From an uncultured Nitrosomonas sp. (GTDB lineage Bacteria > Pseudomonadota > Gammaproteobacteria > Burkholderiales > Nitrosomonadaceae), in the NCBI RefSeq assembly GCF_902826915.1, contig NZ_CADEGP010000014.1:1-50365 (forward strand): a stretch of 50,365 bases of DNA. The letters run 5' to 3'. Positions 10,758-23,084 of this stretch are shown in pieces. The notes under the pieces are model-generated. The model ran no database searches and was not told the origin of the DNA. It worked only from the letters and a program-made list of their open reading frames with translations. How positions within the stretch are numbered: position 1 is the first letter of the stretch; every line of letters begins with the position of its first letter. The position numbers were made by a program, and so were the translations under genes.

Positions 10758-12467
10758 ATGCGCGTCTCGCAATTTTTTATTTCAACACTCAAAGAAGCAC
10801 CCGCGGAGGCCGAGCTAATTAGCCACAAACTTATGTTACGTGCCGGACTCATTAAGCGCCTTGGTAGTGGCCTATACACATGGATGCCTCTAGGTTTAAG
10901 AGTATTAAGAAAAATCGAAAACGTTGTACGTGAAGAAATGAATAACAGTGGTGCCGTAGAAGTTCTAATGCCTGCTATACAACCTGCAGAATTATGGCAA
11001 GAAACCGGAAGATGGGATGTGTTCGGACCACAAATGCTAAAAATCAAAGATCGTCATGAACACGATTTCTGCTTTGGCCCAACACACGAAGAAATCATCA
11101 CCGATATTGTGCGTAGGGAAATCAAAAGCTATCGCCAACTACCACTCAATTTCTATCAGATACAAACCAAATTTCGTGATGAAATTAGGCCCCGCTTTGG
11201 GGTAATGCGCGCACGCGAGTTTGTCATGAAAGATGCATACTCATTTCATACGAATGAAGATAGCCTAATGCAAGCCTACCAGCTCATGCATGAAACTTAC
11301 AGTCGTATTTTTACTCGTCTTGGATTGCAATTTCGCGCAGTCTCAGCTGACACGGGCGCTATAGGTGGTAGCGGTTCACATGAGTTTCACGTTTTAGCGG
11401 ATTCTGGCGAGGATGCAATTGCATTCTGTCCTGACTCAGATTATGCCGCCAATATTGAATTAGCTAGCTCACCAACACTCCACCAAAATCGCAACGAACC
11501 CGATGGCAGCATGCAAAAAATTGCAACACCAGCCAAAAGAACTTGCATCGAAGTTGCAGATTTTTTAAAAATTCCATTGAACAAAACCATAAAAACACTT
11601 GCTGTAAGAGCTAATGACCGAATATTTTTATTATTATTACGTGGCGATCACCAACTAAACGAATTAAAAGTAAGGAAAATACCCTTTTTATCTGAATTTC
11701 AGTTTGCGAGTGAAGAAGATATCCTTAATGAAACTGGCACGGTACCCGGATATATTGGCCCAGTCGGGTTAAATACTTGCGTGATTGCAGATCAAGCAGT
11801 CATGAATATGAGTAATTTTGTTTGCGGCGCAAATGAAGAAGGCTTTCATCTGATGCATGTCAATTTTGATCGCGATCTCAAGCTACCAGAACATGTCTTT
11901 GATATTAGGAGCGTAATTTCTGGTGACGCATCTCCTGATGGAAAAGGCATCTTAGAAATTTGCCGAGGAATCGAGGTAGGGCATATTTTCCAATTACGTA
12001 CGAAATATTCTAAAATTATGAAAGCAAGTTATTTAGATGAATCTGGATGTTCTCAATATATGGAGATGGGTTGTTATGGCATTGGCATCTCTCGTATCGT
12101 TGCTGCAGCCATTGAGCAAAATCATGATGAGCGCGGTATTATTTTTCCGACGGCAATGGCCCCATTTCAGTTAGCGATAATTCCGATTGGTTTGCAGAAA
12201 ATCCCTTCCGTAAAAGAAATTGCAGAGAAACTTCATCAACAATTTACTGATGCACACATAGAAACACTTCTAGACGATCGAGATGAACGTCCTGGTGTTA
12301 TGTTCGCTGATATGGAACTAATGGGTATTCCGCACCGGATTGTGATTGGAGAACGCGGACTCAAACAATCCACTATTGAGTATCAAGGCCGCAAAGACCA
12401 ATCGTCCCAAGCAATTCCTATTGATAAAATTTTCTCATTCATCACTACAAAACTATGCACAGATTAG
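10758..12467 (+). CDS. proS: Prolyl-tRNA synthetase
   Basis: Charges tRNA-Pro and edits mischarged alanine. The 569-residue product has the bacterial-type layout: class II catalytic motifs (motif 2 near [20 protein letters not shown], motif 3 [15 protein letters not shown]), the inserted YbaK-like cis-editing domain (roughly residues 225-380, including [18 protein letters not shown]) and the C-terminal anticodon-binding domain (AIIPIGLQ onward, [20 protein letters not shown]). The ATG at 10758 starts [19 protein letters not shown] as in homologues. The stop overlaps the next gene by 13 bases. Confidence 0.98.
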   Translation: MRVSQFFISTLKEAPAEAELISHKLMLRAGLIKRLGSGLYTWMPLGLRVLRKIENVVREEMNNSGAVEVLMPAIQPAELWQETGRWDVFGPQMLKIKDRHEHDFCFGPTHEEIITDIVRREIKSYRQLPLNFYQIQTKFRDEIRPRFGVMRAREFVMKDAYSFHTNEDSLMQAYQLMHETYSRIFTRLGLQFRAVSADTGAIGGSGSHEFHVLADSGEDAIAFCPDSDYAANIELASSPTLHQNRNEPDGSMQKIATPAKRTCIEVADFLKIPLNKTIKTLAVRANDRIFLLLLRGDHQLNELKVRKIPFLSEFQFASEEDILNETGTVPGYIGPVGLNTCVIADQAVMNMSNFVCGANEEGFHLMHVNFDRDLKLPEHVFDIRSVISGDASPDGKGILEICRGIEVGHIFQLRTKYSKIMKASYLDESGCSQYMEMGCYGIGISRIVAAAIEQNHDERGIIFPTAMAPFQLAIIPIGLQKIPSVKEIAEKLHQQFTDAHIETLLDDRDERPGVMFADMELMGIPHRIVIGERGLKQSTIEYQGRKDQSSQAIPIDKIFSFITTKLCTD

Positions 12468-13045
12468 CCTTTGCAATACTCTTATTACTCTTTTCCAGTT
12501 TCACTTATGCCAATAATTCACGTTATGCGCAGCTCGCTGCTAGTACGCAGACAATCATTCTGCACGAAACGAGTGATCAAGCTGCTTCATACACAGAATA
12601 TGCCGCTATAGCTGAAAATGTTGTCTGGCTCTTCAATATGAGTCGTCGCTTAGAAAAACACATACCTGATCTAATCGAACGAGAGGATTTTTTAAGAACA
12701 GTTTATTATGAAGCAACACGAGCGGGACTGGATCCCCAACTTGTACTAAGCGTCATTCAAGTTGAAAGTGGTTTTAAAAAATACGCCATTTCTCATGCAG
12801 GCGCGCGCGGCTATATGCAAATCATGCCATTTTGGATCGGCGTCATCGGTCGTCAAGATCACAACCTTTTTCATTTACGTATGAATTTACGCTACGGATG
12901 CACCATTCTTCGCCATTACCTGGATAAAGAGAACGGAGATTATTTTCGCGCACTCGGAAGATATAACGGCAGTTTAGGTCAAGCTTCTTACCCACAACTG
13001 GTATTTAATAAATGGCAGACTACTTGGCATTACACATCGTCGTAA
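12455..13045 (+). CDS. Lytic transglycosylase, SLT domain
   Basis: Exported murein-cleaving enzyme that would cut glycan strands to 1,6-anhydro products. The 196-residue protein has a signal peptide (1-19, cleavage near TYA-N), a linker, and a goose-lysozyme-like SLT domain with the catalytic Glu in QVESGF (Glu104), followed by [11 protein letters not shown] and [11 protein letters not shown]. It overlaps proS by 13 bases, so it is expected to be co-translated with it, an arrangement common in Betaproteobacteria. It lacks the long helical N-domain of Slt70 and is a compact family 1 type. Confidence 0.92.
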   Translation: MHRLAFAILLLLFSSFTYANNSRYAQLAASTQTIILHETSDQAASYTEYAAIAENVVWLFNMSRRLEKHIPDLIEREDFLRTVYYEATRAGLDPQLVLSVIQVESGFKKYAISHAGARGYMQIMPFWIGVIGRQDHNLFHLRMNLRYGCTILRHYLDKENGDYFRALGRYNGSLGQASYPQLVFNKWQTTWHYTSS

Positions 13046-13108
13046 TCGAATAATTTATTAATCGACAAAACTATCAGCAATGAAAGAACAATTTCCCTCC
13101 CCCCAGAA

Positions 13109-13585
13109 TCAGTTCGGATACGTATTATTTTTTTCTGTTGATTTTGACTCAATAAATTTTTCGATGCTCTCGCGTGAAATAATGCCCAGCTGCCGTGCAG
13201 CGGGATTACCGTCAGGATCATAAAAATACGTGCTGGGCAATAATGAAATCTCATCCAACTGCGAAGCAATTTCCCGATCGCCCAATACAATGGGATAGTT
13301 AATTGACAGTGAGCGCACAAAATTCATGATTTCTTGCGGGTCACTATCCATCGCAACGCCGATCACCATGATATCTTTGCGATCCTCGTAAAGTGAGATC
13401 AAATCAGGGATTTCTTTAAGACAGGGCGGACACCAGGTTGCCCAAAAATTAACCAGCACCCAGCGTCCCTTATAGTCTTCAAGCTTATGAAGCTCACCTG
13501 CTGCATCTTTAAATTGAAATGCCTGTACCTGAAAACTTAACAATAATACTACTGTACAAACTGATATCCTTTGTTTATATCTCAT
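13109..13585 (-). CDS. TlpA/ResA-like periplasmic thioredoxin
   Basis: Membrane-attached or periplasmic thiol-disulfide protein. The 158-residue product has a signal peptide (about 1-22), then a thioredoxin fold with the active site WCPPC (51-55) in VNFWATWCPPC and the cis-proline loop LLPSTYFYDPDG. This type typically keeps cytochrome c apoproteins or other periplasmic thiols reduced; the substrate here cannot be told. It is a single leftward gene that converges on the lytic transglycosylase gene and lies 44 bases downstream of leuA. Confidence 0.9.
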   Translation of the reverse strand: MRYKQRISVCTVVLLLSFQVQAFQFKDAAGELHKLEDYKGRWVLVNFWATWCPPCLKEIPDLISLYEDRKDIMVIGVAMDSDPQEIMNFVRSLSINYPIVLGDREIASQLDEISLLPSTYFYDPDGNPAARQLGIISRESIEKFIESKSTEKNNTYPN

Positions 13586-13629
13586 CGTATAGAAAAGTTT
13601 CCATTCAAGTTATCGTCAACCCTGCGCAA

Positions 13630-15162
13630 CTAAACCTGAGGATGCGCCCGCTCCAGTTTGCTGCATAGTTTATTTAATGCACTCAGATATGCTTTAGCAG
13701 AAGCCACAACAATATCGGTATCTGCGCCATGCCCATTAACAATACGGTCGGATTTTTGTAACCGCACGGTTACCTCGCCTTGTGCATCGGTACCGCTGGT
13801 AATATTGTTAACGGAGTACAACTGCAGCTTTGCCTCACTCGAAAGCAATTTTTCAATCGCACGAAAAGTGGCATCTACGGGACCGCTTCCTTCAGAATCA
13901 GCGCTCATTTCATTTCCATTATCAGAAATTACCACACGTGCGTAAGGAATTTCACCCGTTTCACTATGTACAATCAATGAGATTAACCGGAAGCATTCAT
14001 GCAGCACTAACTCTTCATCTGAAACCAATGCATGCAGATCCTCATCGAATATCTCATGTTTCTTATCCGCCAATTCCTTGAAGCGCATAAAAGTATTGTT
14101 GAGCATTTCTTCAGACTCCAATTCAATACCGAGTTCCATCAATCGATTTCGAAAAGCATTACGTCCCGAATGTTTTCCCAGCAATAATTTGTTTGCACCC
14201 CAGCCTACATCTTCCGCACGCATGATTTCATAGGTTTCGCGGTGTTTCAATACGCCATCCTGATGAATACCCGACTCATGTGCAAAAGCATTTGCACCCA
14301 CTATCGCTTTATTGGGTTGCACCGGAAAACCGGTAATACCGGAAACCAGTTTACTTGCCGAAACAATATGTGTTGTATCGATTCTTGTATCACAAGGAAA
14401 ATAATCCTGGCGAGTACGGACAGCCATCACGATTTCTTCTAAAGCGGCATTACCTGCTCTTTCTCCTAACCCATTGATAGTACATTCAACTTGGCGCGCA
14501 CCATTCATCACCGCTGTCAATGAATTAGCCACAGCCATTCCTAGATCATTGTGACAATGAACCGAGAAAATTGCCTTATCTGAATTCGGAATGCGTTCAC
14601 GCAAATTTCGAATAAGCGTACCGAATTGATCCGGCATGGTATAACCAACCGTATCAGGGATATTCAATGTGGTTGCTCCTGCGTCAATCACAGCTTCAAG
14701 TATATGACACAGAAAGTCTAGCTCTGAGCGACCAGCATCTTCCGGAGAGAATTCAACATTATCGGTATACTGGCGCGCCCATTTCACAGCTTTCACGGCT
14801 TGAGCAATTACCTGATCAGGTGACATTCGCAACTTTTTCTTCATATGAACCGGAGATGTTGCAATAAAAGTATGAATACGCGCTGATTGAGCACCTTTTA
14901 GCGCCTCACCCGTGCGCTGAATATCAGTTTCAATTGCACGCGCTAACCCACACACCACACTCTCCTTGACTGAATCAGCCACTGCTTTGACAGCTTCAAA
15001 ATCTCCATTTGATGCTGCCGGAAAACCAGCTTCGATAACATCCACACCCATGCGCTCCAATTGCCAAGCAATACGCACCTTCTCCTCTTTAGTCATGGAT
15101 GCACCCGGACTTTGTTCACCATCACGCAACGTCGTGTCAAAAATAATCAAATGCTCTTGCAT
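13630..15162 (-). CDS. leuA: 2-isopropylmalate synthase
   Basis: First committed enzyme of leucine synthesis: condenses acetyl-CoA with 2-ketoisovalerate. The ATG at 15162 is chosen because GGAG stands six bases upstream; a GTG four codons earlier is in frame but would include that site. The 510-residue product has the catalytic TIM barrel with [15 protein letters not shown] near the N-terminus and the metal-binding [13 protein letters not shown] near residue 200, [10 protein letters not shown], and a C-terminal LeuA regulatory domain where leucine feedback acts. It is the last gene of the ilv-psd-pssA-leuA series. Confidence 0.98.
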   Translation of the reverse strand: MQEHLIIFDTTLRDGEQSPGASMTKEEKVRIAWQLERMGVDVIEAGFPAASNGDFEAVKAVADSVKESVVCGLARAIETDIQRTGEALKGAQSARIHTFIATSPVHMKKKLRMSPDQVIAQAVKAVKWARQYTDNVEFSPEDAGRSELDFLCHILEAVIDAGATTLNIPDTVGYTMPDQFGTLIRNLRERIPNSDKAIFSVHCHNDLGMAVANSLTAVMNGARQVECTINGLGERAGNAALEEIVMAVRTRQDYFPCDTRIDTTHIVSASKLVSGITGFPVQPNKAIVGANAFAHESGIHQDGVLKHRETYEIMRAEDVGWGANKLLLGKHSGRNAFRNRLMELGIELESEEMLNNTFMRFKELADKKHEIFDEDLHALVSDEELVLHECFRLISLIVHSETGEIPYARVVISDNGNEMSADSEGSGPVDATFRAIEKLLSSEAKLQLYSVNNITSGTDAQGEVTVRLQKSDRIVNGHGADTDIVVASAKAYLSALNKLCSKLERAHPQV

Positions 15163-15198
15163 TATGCTCTCCACATGAAGAAGAAATCTTAAAATAAG

Positions 15199-15223
15199 AT
15201 AAAATTCGTTTTTCGAATTTTAT
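15199..15223. repeat. AT-rich perfect dyad upstream of leuA
   Basis: ATAAAATTCG, a TTTTT loop, then CGAATTTTAT: a perfect 10-bp stem 37 bases upstream of the leuA start. A second small dyad, ATCTTA-AAA-TAAGAT, follows on the leuA side. Its position between pssA and leuA suggests an operator or a weak terminator/attenuator separating leuA from the upstream genes. No leucine-rich leader peptide was found. Confidence 0.55.
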
Positions 15224-15390
15224 AGTGAAGAAAGGAAAGTAGGGATAGAAAGTTTTAGCGCGCAGGGCGCAGTAATAAGTCCGATAGCATCATCGGGATT
15301 ACCAGTAGAGACAATATATGATTATATTTTTTTTCAAGCATTATGATCAGGAATATAATTAGTTTTCCTTTTCGATGCAAGAGGAAAACT

Positions 15391-16164
15391 TCAGGAATTA
15401 ATTGTTTCACTACCTCTTTTGCTTTTACCAAACCGCCATAACTTAATAAAATATCCCGAAAACGCATACGCCGCAAACAAAAAAAACAAAACCAGAGGCG
15501 GATGACTAGGTATCAATACAAAGAAGAACAAAACTAATAACAGCACTGTGAAAAAAGGTACCCGTCGACGTAGATTTATCTCTTTCCCGCTATAATACGG
15601 GATATTACTCACCATGGTTAATGCGGCAAACAGTGTAACGATACTTGCTAGCCATTTAACATCACTGCCTTGTATCTGAAAATTAAGCGTCACCCAAACA
15701 AACCCCGCTATCAGCGCAGCAGCAGCAGGACTGGGAAGGCCTTGAAAAAAACGCTTATCAACCACTTCTATATTAGTATTGAATCGCGCGAGCCGTAAAG
15801 CTGCACATGCACAGTATATAAATGCGACAATCCAGCCCCACTGGTCCATTTCTTTCAAGGCCCATTCGTATACTATCAATGCAGGTGCAACGCCAAATGA
15901 AACCATGTCCGACATACTATCGTATTCGGCACCAAACTCACTTTGAGTTCCAGTAAGACGTGCCACTCGACCATCCAGCCCATCAAGAACCATTGCGATG
16001 AAAACAGCAATGGCAGAATATTCAAAATTTCCATTCATTGCTTGCACAATGGCATAGAATCCAGCGAACAATGCAGCCGTTGTGAATAAATTCGGTAATA
16101 AATAGATGCCGCGCCTGCGCAATCGAGACTTGGGTACAGTACGTTCTGGTATGGAATCTGGCAT
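15391..16164 (-). CDS. pssA: CDP-diacylglycerol-serine O-phosphatidyltransferase
   Basis: Membrane enzyme that makes phosphatidylserine from CDP-diacylglycerol and serine. The CDP-alcohol phosphatidyltransferase signature D-G-x2-D-G-x2-A-R-x8-G-x3-D-x3-D is intact (from Asp61 in DGLDGRVARL to Asp86 in YDSMSD). The 257 residues contain about seven or eight predicted transmembrane helices, as in the Bacillus-type PssA rather than the E. coli type. It precedes leuA and follows psd, so synthesis and decarboxylation of phosphatidylserine are encoded together. Confidence 0.95.
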   Translation of the reverse strand: MPDSIPERTVPKSRLRRRGIYLLPNLFTTAALFAGFYAIVQAMNGNFEYSAIAVFIAMVLDGLDGRVARLTGTQSEFGAEYDSMSDMVSFGVAPALIVYEWALKEMDQWGWIVAFIYCACAALRLARFNTNIEVVDKRFFQGLPSPAAAALIAGFVWVTLNFQIQGSDVKWLASIVTLFAALTMVSNIPYYSGKEINLRRRVPFFTVLLLVLFFFVLIPSHPPLVLFFLFAAYAFSGYFIKLWRFGKSKRGSETINS

Positions 16165-16320
16165 TATTAGTTAATAAAAGAAAATGCTGATAATGGCAAG
16201 AATATAATTAATAGATCAGTAACCCAAAAGTACAATATAAAAACAGTATAAACACCGACTTTTGACAAGAAAATCCTACTAAAAAGTAGAAAGAGCCACT
16301 TATTAGCTTACCGTTCCAGC

Positions 16321-16971
16321 TTATTCTTCACGAAACTCTGCCAGAACTGTCAATGTTGCTGACACTTTATCGCCTATATTGACATTAATTTTAGTGTTTA
16401 GTGGTAAATATACATCCACTCGCGAACCAAAGCGTATAAACCCGAAACGTTGCCCACGTGCCAGATGGTCTCCTGGCGATACTTGACAAAGAATCCGCTT
16501 CGCAATAAGCCCTGCCACTTGGACGCAAGTCACATCAGCACCATTATCAGCTTTAATCCATAACGCATTTCGCTCATTTTCTAGGGATGCCTTGGGTAAA
16601 TCCGCATTTACGAATTTACCTGGAAAATACCATTTATCGCGTATCTCACCGTCGATAGGGCTCCGATTGGAATGCACATTAAATACATTCATGAACACAC
16701 TGATTTTGATAGCTTCCCGCTCTAAATAAGGATCCTGAGTTTTCTCAACTGCAACGATCCTGCCATCTGCCGGTGCCAATATGGCATTGCGATTAGATGG
16801 CACCTCCCTAGGGGGATCGCGGAAAAACTGCAAAACGAAAAAAACAATTACCCAGAATGGTATTGACCAGAGCCAACCAACTAAAAATACTGCACCCAAT
16901 GCAGCTGAAAACGCTATCGCAATATGTAACCAACCTTCGCGAGCGATAATGGGATGAGGATAATAAGCCAT
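16321..16971 (-). CDS. psd: Phosphatidylserine decarboxylase proenzyme
   Basis: Converts phosphatidylserine to phosphatidylethanolamine. The 216-residue protein is the short type: a hydrophobic N-terminus (about 15-50), then [18 protein letters not shown] and the self-cleavage site in [11 protein letters not shown], where Gly182-Ser183 would be split to create the pyruvoyl group on Ser183. It sits between ilvC and pssA on the same strand. Length is typical of the short proteobacterial form (about 210-220 residues). Confidence 0.95.
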   Translation of the reverse strand: MAYYPHPIIAREGWLHIAIAFSAALGAVFLVGWLWSIPFWVIVFFVLQFFRDPPREVPSNRNAILAPADGRIVAVEKTQDPYLEREAIKISVFMNVFNVHSNRSPIDGEIRDKWYFPGKFVNADLPKASLENERNALWIKADNGADVTCVQVAGLIAKRILCQVSPGDHLARGQRFGFIRFGSRVDVYLPLNTKINVNIGDKVSATLTVLAEFREE

Positions 16972-17035
16972 AGATAAATTACTACAATAGCTCCATAAAT
17001 GGAGAAATCAAAGTTATGATGATAAAAATAAGGAA

Positions 17036-18662
<1,627 letters not shown>

Positions 18663-18670
18663 TTATTTTT

Positions 18671-20374
18671 CTATACCAGAATCATTTCAGAGAGTCCCTT
18701 ACCACCCGGCACCATAGGAAAAACATTTTCGGACTGATCCGTAATAAAATCCATAAATACCAATTGATCTTTAAGCTTAAATGCCTCTTTTAAGGCATCT
18801 CCGACATCCTCCGGTTTTTCAATTTTGATTCCGATATGCCCGTAACTTTCGGCCAGTTTTACAAAATCAGGCAGCGCATTCATATACGACTCTGCATAAC
18901 GATTTCCGTGAAAAAACTCTTGCCATTGCCTGACCATTCCCATGTAGCGATTATTCAGATTAATAATTTTCAACGGCAATTTATACTGCTTACAGGTTGA
19001 TAATTCTTGAATACACATCTGGATACTCGCTTCGCCAGTAATACAAGCCACTTTCCCATTCGGGTTTGCCAATTGCACTCCCATTGCGGCAGGCATACCA
19101 AATCCCATCGTACCGAGCCCACCGGAATTGATCCAACGCCGAGGCCTATCAAACTTATAAAACTGCGCCGCCCACATTTGATGCTGACCCACATCGGAAG
19201 TAATAAACGCATCACCTTTAGTAATCTCGAACAGTTTCTCGATCACCATCTGCGGCTTGATAATTTTGCTCTTACGATCAAATTTAAGACAATCTCGTTC
19301 TCGCCACAAATCAATCTGTTTCCACCATTCCTTCAGCGCAACATGATCCGGTTTATCTTTCTCAGTTTTAAGCAACTTGATTAATTCCTTGAGCACATCC
19401 AAAACATCACCCACGATAGGTATGTCTACCCTTACGCGCTTTGAAATGGATGATGGATCAATATCAATATGAATAATTTTTCTATTCTCATTAAAAAAAT
19501 GCTTGGGATTACCAATGACACGGTCATCAAATCGAGCACCTACAGCAATCAAAACATCACAATATTGCATTGCCATATTCGCTTCATAGGTACCATGCAT
19601 ACCTAACATACCCAATGACTGTTTATCAGTCGATGGATATCCCCCCAATCCCATTAGCGTATTGGTGCAAGGAAAATTCAGCGTTTGCACCAATTCAGTC
19701 AATTGCGGTGCAGCATCACTCAGTATTACCCCGCCACCCGCATAAACCACTGGACGCTTAGCACTGAGAATCAGTTCGAGCGCTTTTTTAATTTGCTTGG
19801 CGTGTCCTTTCGTCACGGGATTATAGGAACGCATCGTTACCTTGTCGGGATAAACAAATTTGGTCTTTTGCTGCGAAACATCCTTCGGAATATCCACCAG
19901 CACAGGACCTGGACGGCCAGTGGACGCGATGTAAAAAGCTTTTTTAATCGTGTGCGCCAGCTCTGTGATATCCTTCACCAGAAAATTATGTTTGACACAA
20001 GGCCGTGTTATCCCCACGGTATCAACTTCCTGAAATGCATCCAAACCAATAGCATTAGTCGGCACCTGCCCGCTAATCACTACCATCGGGATCGAATCCA
20101 TATAAGCCGTGGCAATACCTGTCACAGCATTGGTCACACCAGGGCCAGAAGTCACCAGCGCCACCCCCACTTTATTACTGGAACGTGCATAGCCATCCGC
20201 CGCATGTACTGCCGCCTGCTCGTGGCGCACCAGAATATGCCGCACCTTATCTTGTTTAAACAATTCATCATAAATAAATAACACAGCCCCGCCAGGATAG
20301 CCGAAAATGCAATTTACGCCTTCTTCCTGCAAACACCGTATGGTAATTTCAGCACCGGTTAATTCCGCACTCAT
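18671..20374 (-). CDS. ilvB: Acetolactate synthase large (catalytic) subunit
   Basis: Thiamine diphosphate enzyme that condenses two pyruvates, or pyruvate and 2-ketobutyrate. The ATG at 20374 starts MSAELTGAEITIRCLQEEGV (567 residues); an in-frame TTG seven codons upstream is less likely. Visible features: FGYPGGAVL, the catalytic Glu in VRHEQAAVHAADGYAR, the VTSGPGVTNAVTGIATAY segment, FAD-domain GARFDDRVIGN, and the C-terminal ThDP-binding region ending NLNNRYMGMVRQWQ. The ThDP motif, normally GDG or GEG, reads GEA here (CITGEASIQM). It lies 62 bases after tldD on the same strand. Confidence 0.97.
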   Translation of the reverse strand: MSAELTGAEITIRCLQEEGVNCIFGYPGGAVLFIYDELFKQDKVRHILVRHEQAAVHAADGYARSSNKVGVALVTSGPGVTNAVTGIATAYMDSIPMVVISGQVPTNAIGLDAFQEVDTVGITRPCVKHNFLVKDITELAHTIKKAFYIASTGRPGPVLVDIPKDVSQQKTKFVYPDKVTMRSYNPVTKGHAKQIKKALELILSAKRPVVYAGGGVILSDAAPQLTELVQTLNFPCTNTLMGLGGYPSTDKQSLGMLGMHGTYEANMAMQYCDVLIAVGARFDDRVIGNPKHFFNENRKIIHIDIDPSSISKRVRVDIPIVGDVLDVLKELIKLLKTEKDKPDHVALKEWWKQIDLWRERDCLKFDRKSKIIKPQMVIEKLFEITKGDAFITSDVGQHQMWAAQFYKFDRPRRWINSGGLGTMGFGMPAAMGVQLANPNGKVACITGEASIQMCIQELSTCKQYKLPLKIINLNNRYMGMVRQWQEFFHGNRYAESYMNALPDFVKLAESYGHIGIKIEKPEDVGDALKEAFKLKDQLVFMDFITDQSENVFPMVPGGKGLSEMILV

Positions 20375-20436
20375 GCTTTTTACATTCCAATTCAATACGT
20401 TAAAAATATTTCAACAGCAAGATTTCTCGCGTGCCG

Positions 20437-21894
20437 TCAAACACCTGTACCACCTACAGTCAGTCCATCAATCCGCAATGTCGGTTGCCCAACACCCACC
20501 GGCACGCTTTGACCTTCTTTACCACAGGTTCCCACTCCTGGATCCAACAACATATCGTTACCAATCATAGAAACTCTGGTCAACACATCAGGCCCATTAC
20601 CGATCAAGGTGGCGCCTTTAACCGGATAAGTGATTTTTCCGTCTTCAATCATATAAGCTTCCGCAGCAGAAAAAACAAATTTTCCGCTGGTGATATCCAC
20701 CTGTCCGCCACCAAAATTCGCGGCATAAAGACCGCGTTTCACTGAAGCAATAATTTCCGCCGGATCTTTGTCGCCATTCAGCATATATGTGTTCGTCATG
20801 CGTGGCATGGGGATATGGGCAAAAGACTCACGCCGACCATTGCCTGTCACTGAAGAATCCATCAACCGAGCATTCAAACTATCCTGCAGATAGCCTTTCA
20901 GTATGCCATCTTCTATCAATACAGTACATTGGGTTGGATTGCCCTCATCATCAATATTTAACGATCCTCGCCTGCGTGGAATTGTTCCATCATCGACTAC
21001 CGTAACACCTGGAGCTGCTACACGCTCACCAATGCGTCCTGAGAAAGCGGAACTGCCTTTACGGTTAAAGTCTCCTTCCAAACCATGACCAATCGCCTCA
21101 TGCAGCAATATCCCTGGCCAACCACTGCCCAAGACAACCGTCATAGTGCCGGCAGGCGCCGGACGAGCATCCAGATTCACAATTGCCTGATGCACAGCTT
21201 TTTGTGCATAGTCCTGCAAAATCTCATCGGTAAAATAAGCATAACTGAAGCGCCCACCGCCGCCAGCGACACCTTGCTCACGACGACCGTTTTCTTCAGC
21301 AATCACCTGCAACGACAATCTGACCAATGGCCTCACATCAGCGGCAAGTAATCCGTCACTCCGGGTAACCAATATGACCTCATATTCACCTGCGAGTGAT
21401 GCCACCACCTGAGTAATCCTGCTATCAAGTTTCCGGGTATAGCGCTCAATTTTCTCCAACAATGCTACTTTGTCAGCATCTTTAAGGCTCGCTATCGGAT
21501 CCTCAGGCAAATACAGGTGAGTTTTCTGATCTACATCGTTGCGCTTCGCCACCTGTACTGAGTGCATGGCACCTTGATTGGCAATGGCCCGTGTTGCCTG
21601 AGCCGCCGATACCAGTGCAGGCATACTGATATCATCGGAATAAGCGAATCCGGTTTTTTCTCCGCTGATAGCGCGAACTCCAACACCTTGTTCAATGTTG
21701 AAACTACCTGACTTGACGATACCTTCTTCCAGCATCCAACCTTCCGAGCGGCTATATTGAAAGTAAAGATCCGCATAATCGATTTTATGCGTGAGTATTT
21801 GATCCATCACTCGCTGCAATTCGGCAGCATCAATATCGTATGGCGTCAACAAGCAACGGTCTGCAATTGCAATAAAATCTCTGGGTTCTGTCAT
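20437..21894 (-). CDS. tldD: Metalloprotease TldD
   Basis: Cytoplasmic zinc protease that works with TldE/PmbA on peptides (microcin processing, CcdA degradation). The 485-residue product contains the HExxxH zinc motif in [14 protein letters not shown] (about residue 265) and the typical [29 protein letters not shown]-terminus region. The ATG at 21894 has a GAG four bases upstream; another ATG five codons earlier (21909) is equally in frame. It follows the nitrilase-family gene on the same strand, a common arrangement; tldE is not here. Confidence 0.95.
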   Translation of the reverse strand: MTEPRDFIAIADRCLLTPYDIDAAELQRVMDQILTHKIDYADLYFQYSRSEGWMLEEGIVKSGSFNIEQGVGVRAISGEKTGFAYSDDISMPALVSAAQATRAIANQGAMHSVQVAKRNDVDQKTHLYLPEDPIASLKDADKVALLEKIERYTRKLDSRITQVVASLAGEYEVILVTRSDGLLAADVRPLVRLSLQVIAEENGRREQGVAGGGGRFSYAYFTDEILQDYAQKAVHQAIVNLDARPAPAGTMTVVLGSGWPGILLHEAIGHGLEGDFNRKGSSAFSGRIGERVAAPGVTVVDDGTIPRRRGSLNIDDEGNPTQCTVLIEDGILKGYLQDSLNARLMDSSVTGNGRRESFAHIPMPRMTNTYMLNGDKDPAEIIASVKRGLYAANFGGGQVDITSGKFVFSAAEAYMIEDGKITYPVKGATLIGNGPDVLTRVSMIGNDMLLDPGVGTCGKEGQSVPVGVGQPTLRIDGLTVGGTGV

Positions 21895-21981
21895 ACACTC
21901 TATGGTCATTATATTCTGTCGCTGTTCAATAGATCGCGCACCAGCCGAGTAGAGCTGATTCAGTGCACGAAATACTTTGAT

Positions 21982-22812
21982 TTAACAAGATTGTAAAGTT
22001 CGATGATTCAACGCAGGCAAATTTGCCCGCAAACTAGTCTGGTAATCCGGATCAATGGTTGCCACCACGGCTCCGGAACCACGTGGCAGACGTTCCATTA
22101 CCACCCCCCAGGGATCAACAATCATGCTATCCCCGTTTGTTTCACGCCCGTTCACATGATATCCGCCCTGTCCAGGTGCAATCACATAGGCCATATTTTC
22201 AACCGCACGTGCACGCACCAATACTTCCCAATGCGCTTTCCCGGTAATTGCGGTAAATGCCGCAGGCGCAAGGATAATATCAACATTTTTCATGAGACGA
22301 AACAGTTCCGGAAATCGCAAATCGTAACATATCGATAAACCGATACGGCCAAATGGTGAATCCACAGTCACTACTTTATCCCCGGCTTTAATGGTCTTTT
22401 CCTCGGCATAATATTCATGTCCCAATTGCAACCCGAACAAGTGAATTTTGTCGTAACGCGCAACCTGCTCCCCATTATCCGCATAGACCAAGCAACTGTT
22501 ATAAATTTTATCCGGATCTGGCGATGCCAATGGCACCGACCCCCCCACCAGCCACACCCCTAAACGTTTTGCCGTATCACTCAGAAATTTCTGGATTTGT
22601 CCATCGCCGGGCTGCTCCCGAGCTGTCAATTTATCCGTATCCTTCATCCCCATGATACAAAAATACTCAGGCAACACGATCAGCTTAGCCTGTTGCGAAA
22701 CTGCATCTTCTATCAGACGTGCCGCCTCCTCCAGATTTGCAGTTACGCTTGGGCCCGAAGCCATTTGAATTGCGGCCACACGAAATCCCTGGTGTTTCCC
22801 ATTTTTCTTCAT
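21982..22812 (-). CDS. Carbon-nitrogen hydrolase (Nit1-like amidase)
   Basis: Member of the nitrilase superfamily, most like Nit1/YbeM enzymes that hydrolyse deaminated glutathione. The 276-residue protein shows the catalytic triad Glu49 (VLPEYF), Lys122 (YDKIHLFG) and Cys162 (LSICYDLRFPELFR). It sits directly upstream of tldD on the same strand, as in many proteobacteria. The exact substrate cannot be fixed from sequence alone; omega-amidase is the alternative. Confidence 0.9.
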   Translation of the reverse strand: MKKNGKHQGFRVAAIQMASGPSVTANLEEAARLIEDAVSQQAKLIVLPEYFCIMGMKDTDKLTAREQPGDGQIQKFLSDTAKRLGVWLVGGSVPLASPDPDKIYNSCLVYADNGEQVARYDKIHLFGLQLGHEYYAEEKTIKAGDKVVTVDSPFGRIGLSICYDLRFPELFRLMKNVDIILAPAAFTAITGKAHWEVLVRARAVENMAYVIAPGQGGYHVNGRETNGDSMIVDPWGVVMERLPRGSGAVVATIDPDYQTSLRANLPALNHRTLQSC

Positions 22813-23084
22813 AGATCGTTGTCAGTCATGCTCTCTTGTGTGGTAAATCGCTTTGATTATTTGAATCCGCAGCAATCAACCAAGTATCAGCAAATTGCTA
22901 TTGGGCTCTCGTTTTTATCAAGCACCTTTTCTTTTTTGTTAATTATTCCATATAAAATCATGGATTCATATTATTATGCGAAATTCTAACATTTACTCTA
23001 ATAATAACGTTCTATTTTGATTTTGTTTAACCTGGTATCAGCAAATCCTCAACTGGTTTATAGCAAAGAATTAATCGTTTGATA

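Noticed and set aside
15255..15476. Leftward 73-codon frame overlapping the end of pssA
   Set aside because: It reads the pssA 3' end in another frame and has no ribosome-binding site or known similarity.
19685..20281. Long rightward open frame of nearly 200 codons opposite ilvB
   Set aside because: It lies wholly inside the well-supported ilvB gene on the other strand, has no family resemblance and has His/Arg-rich composition typical of an antisense frame.
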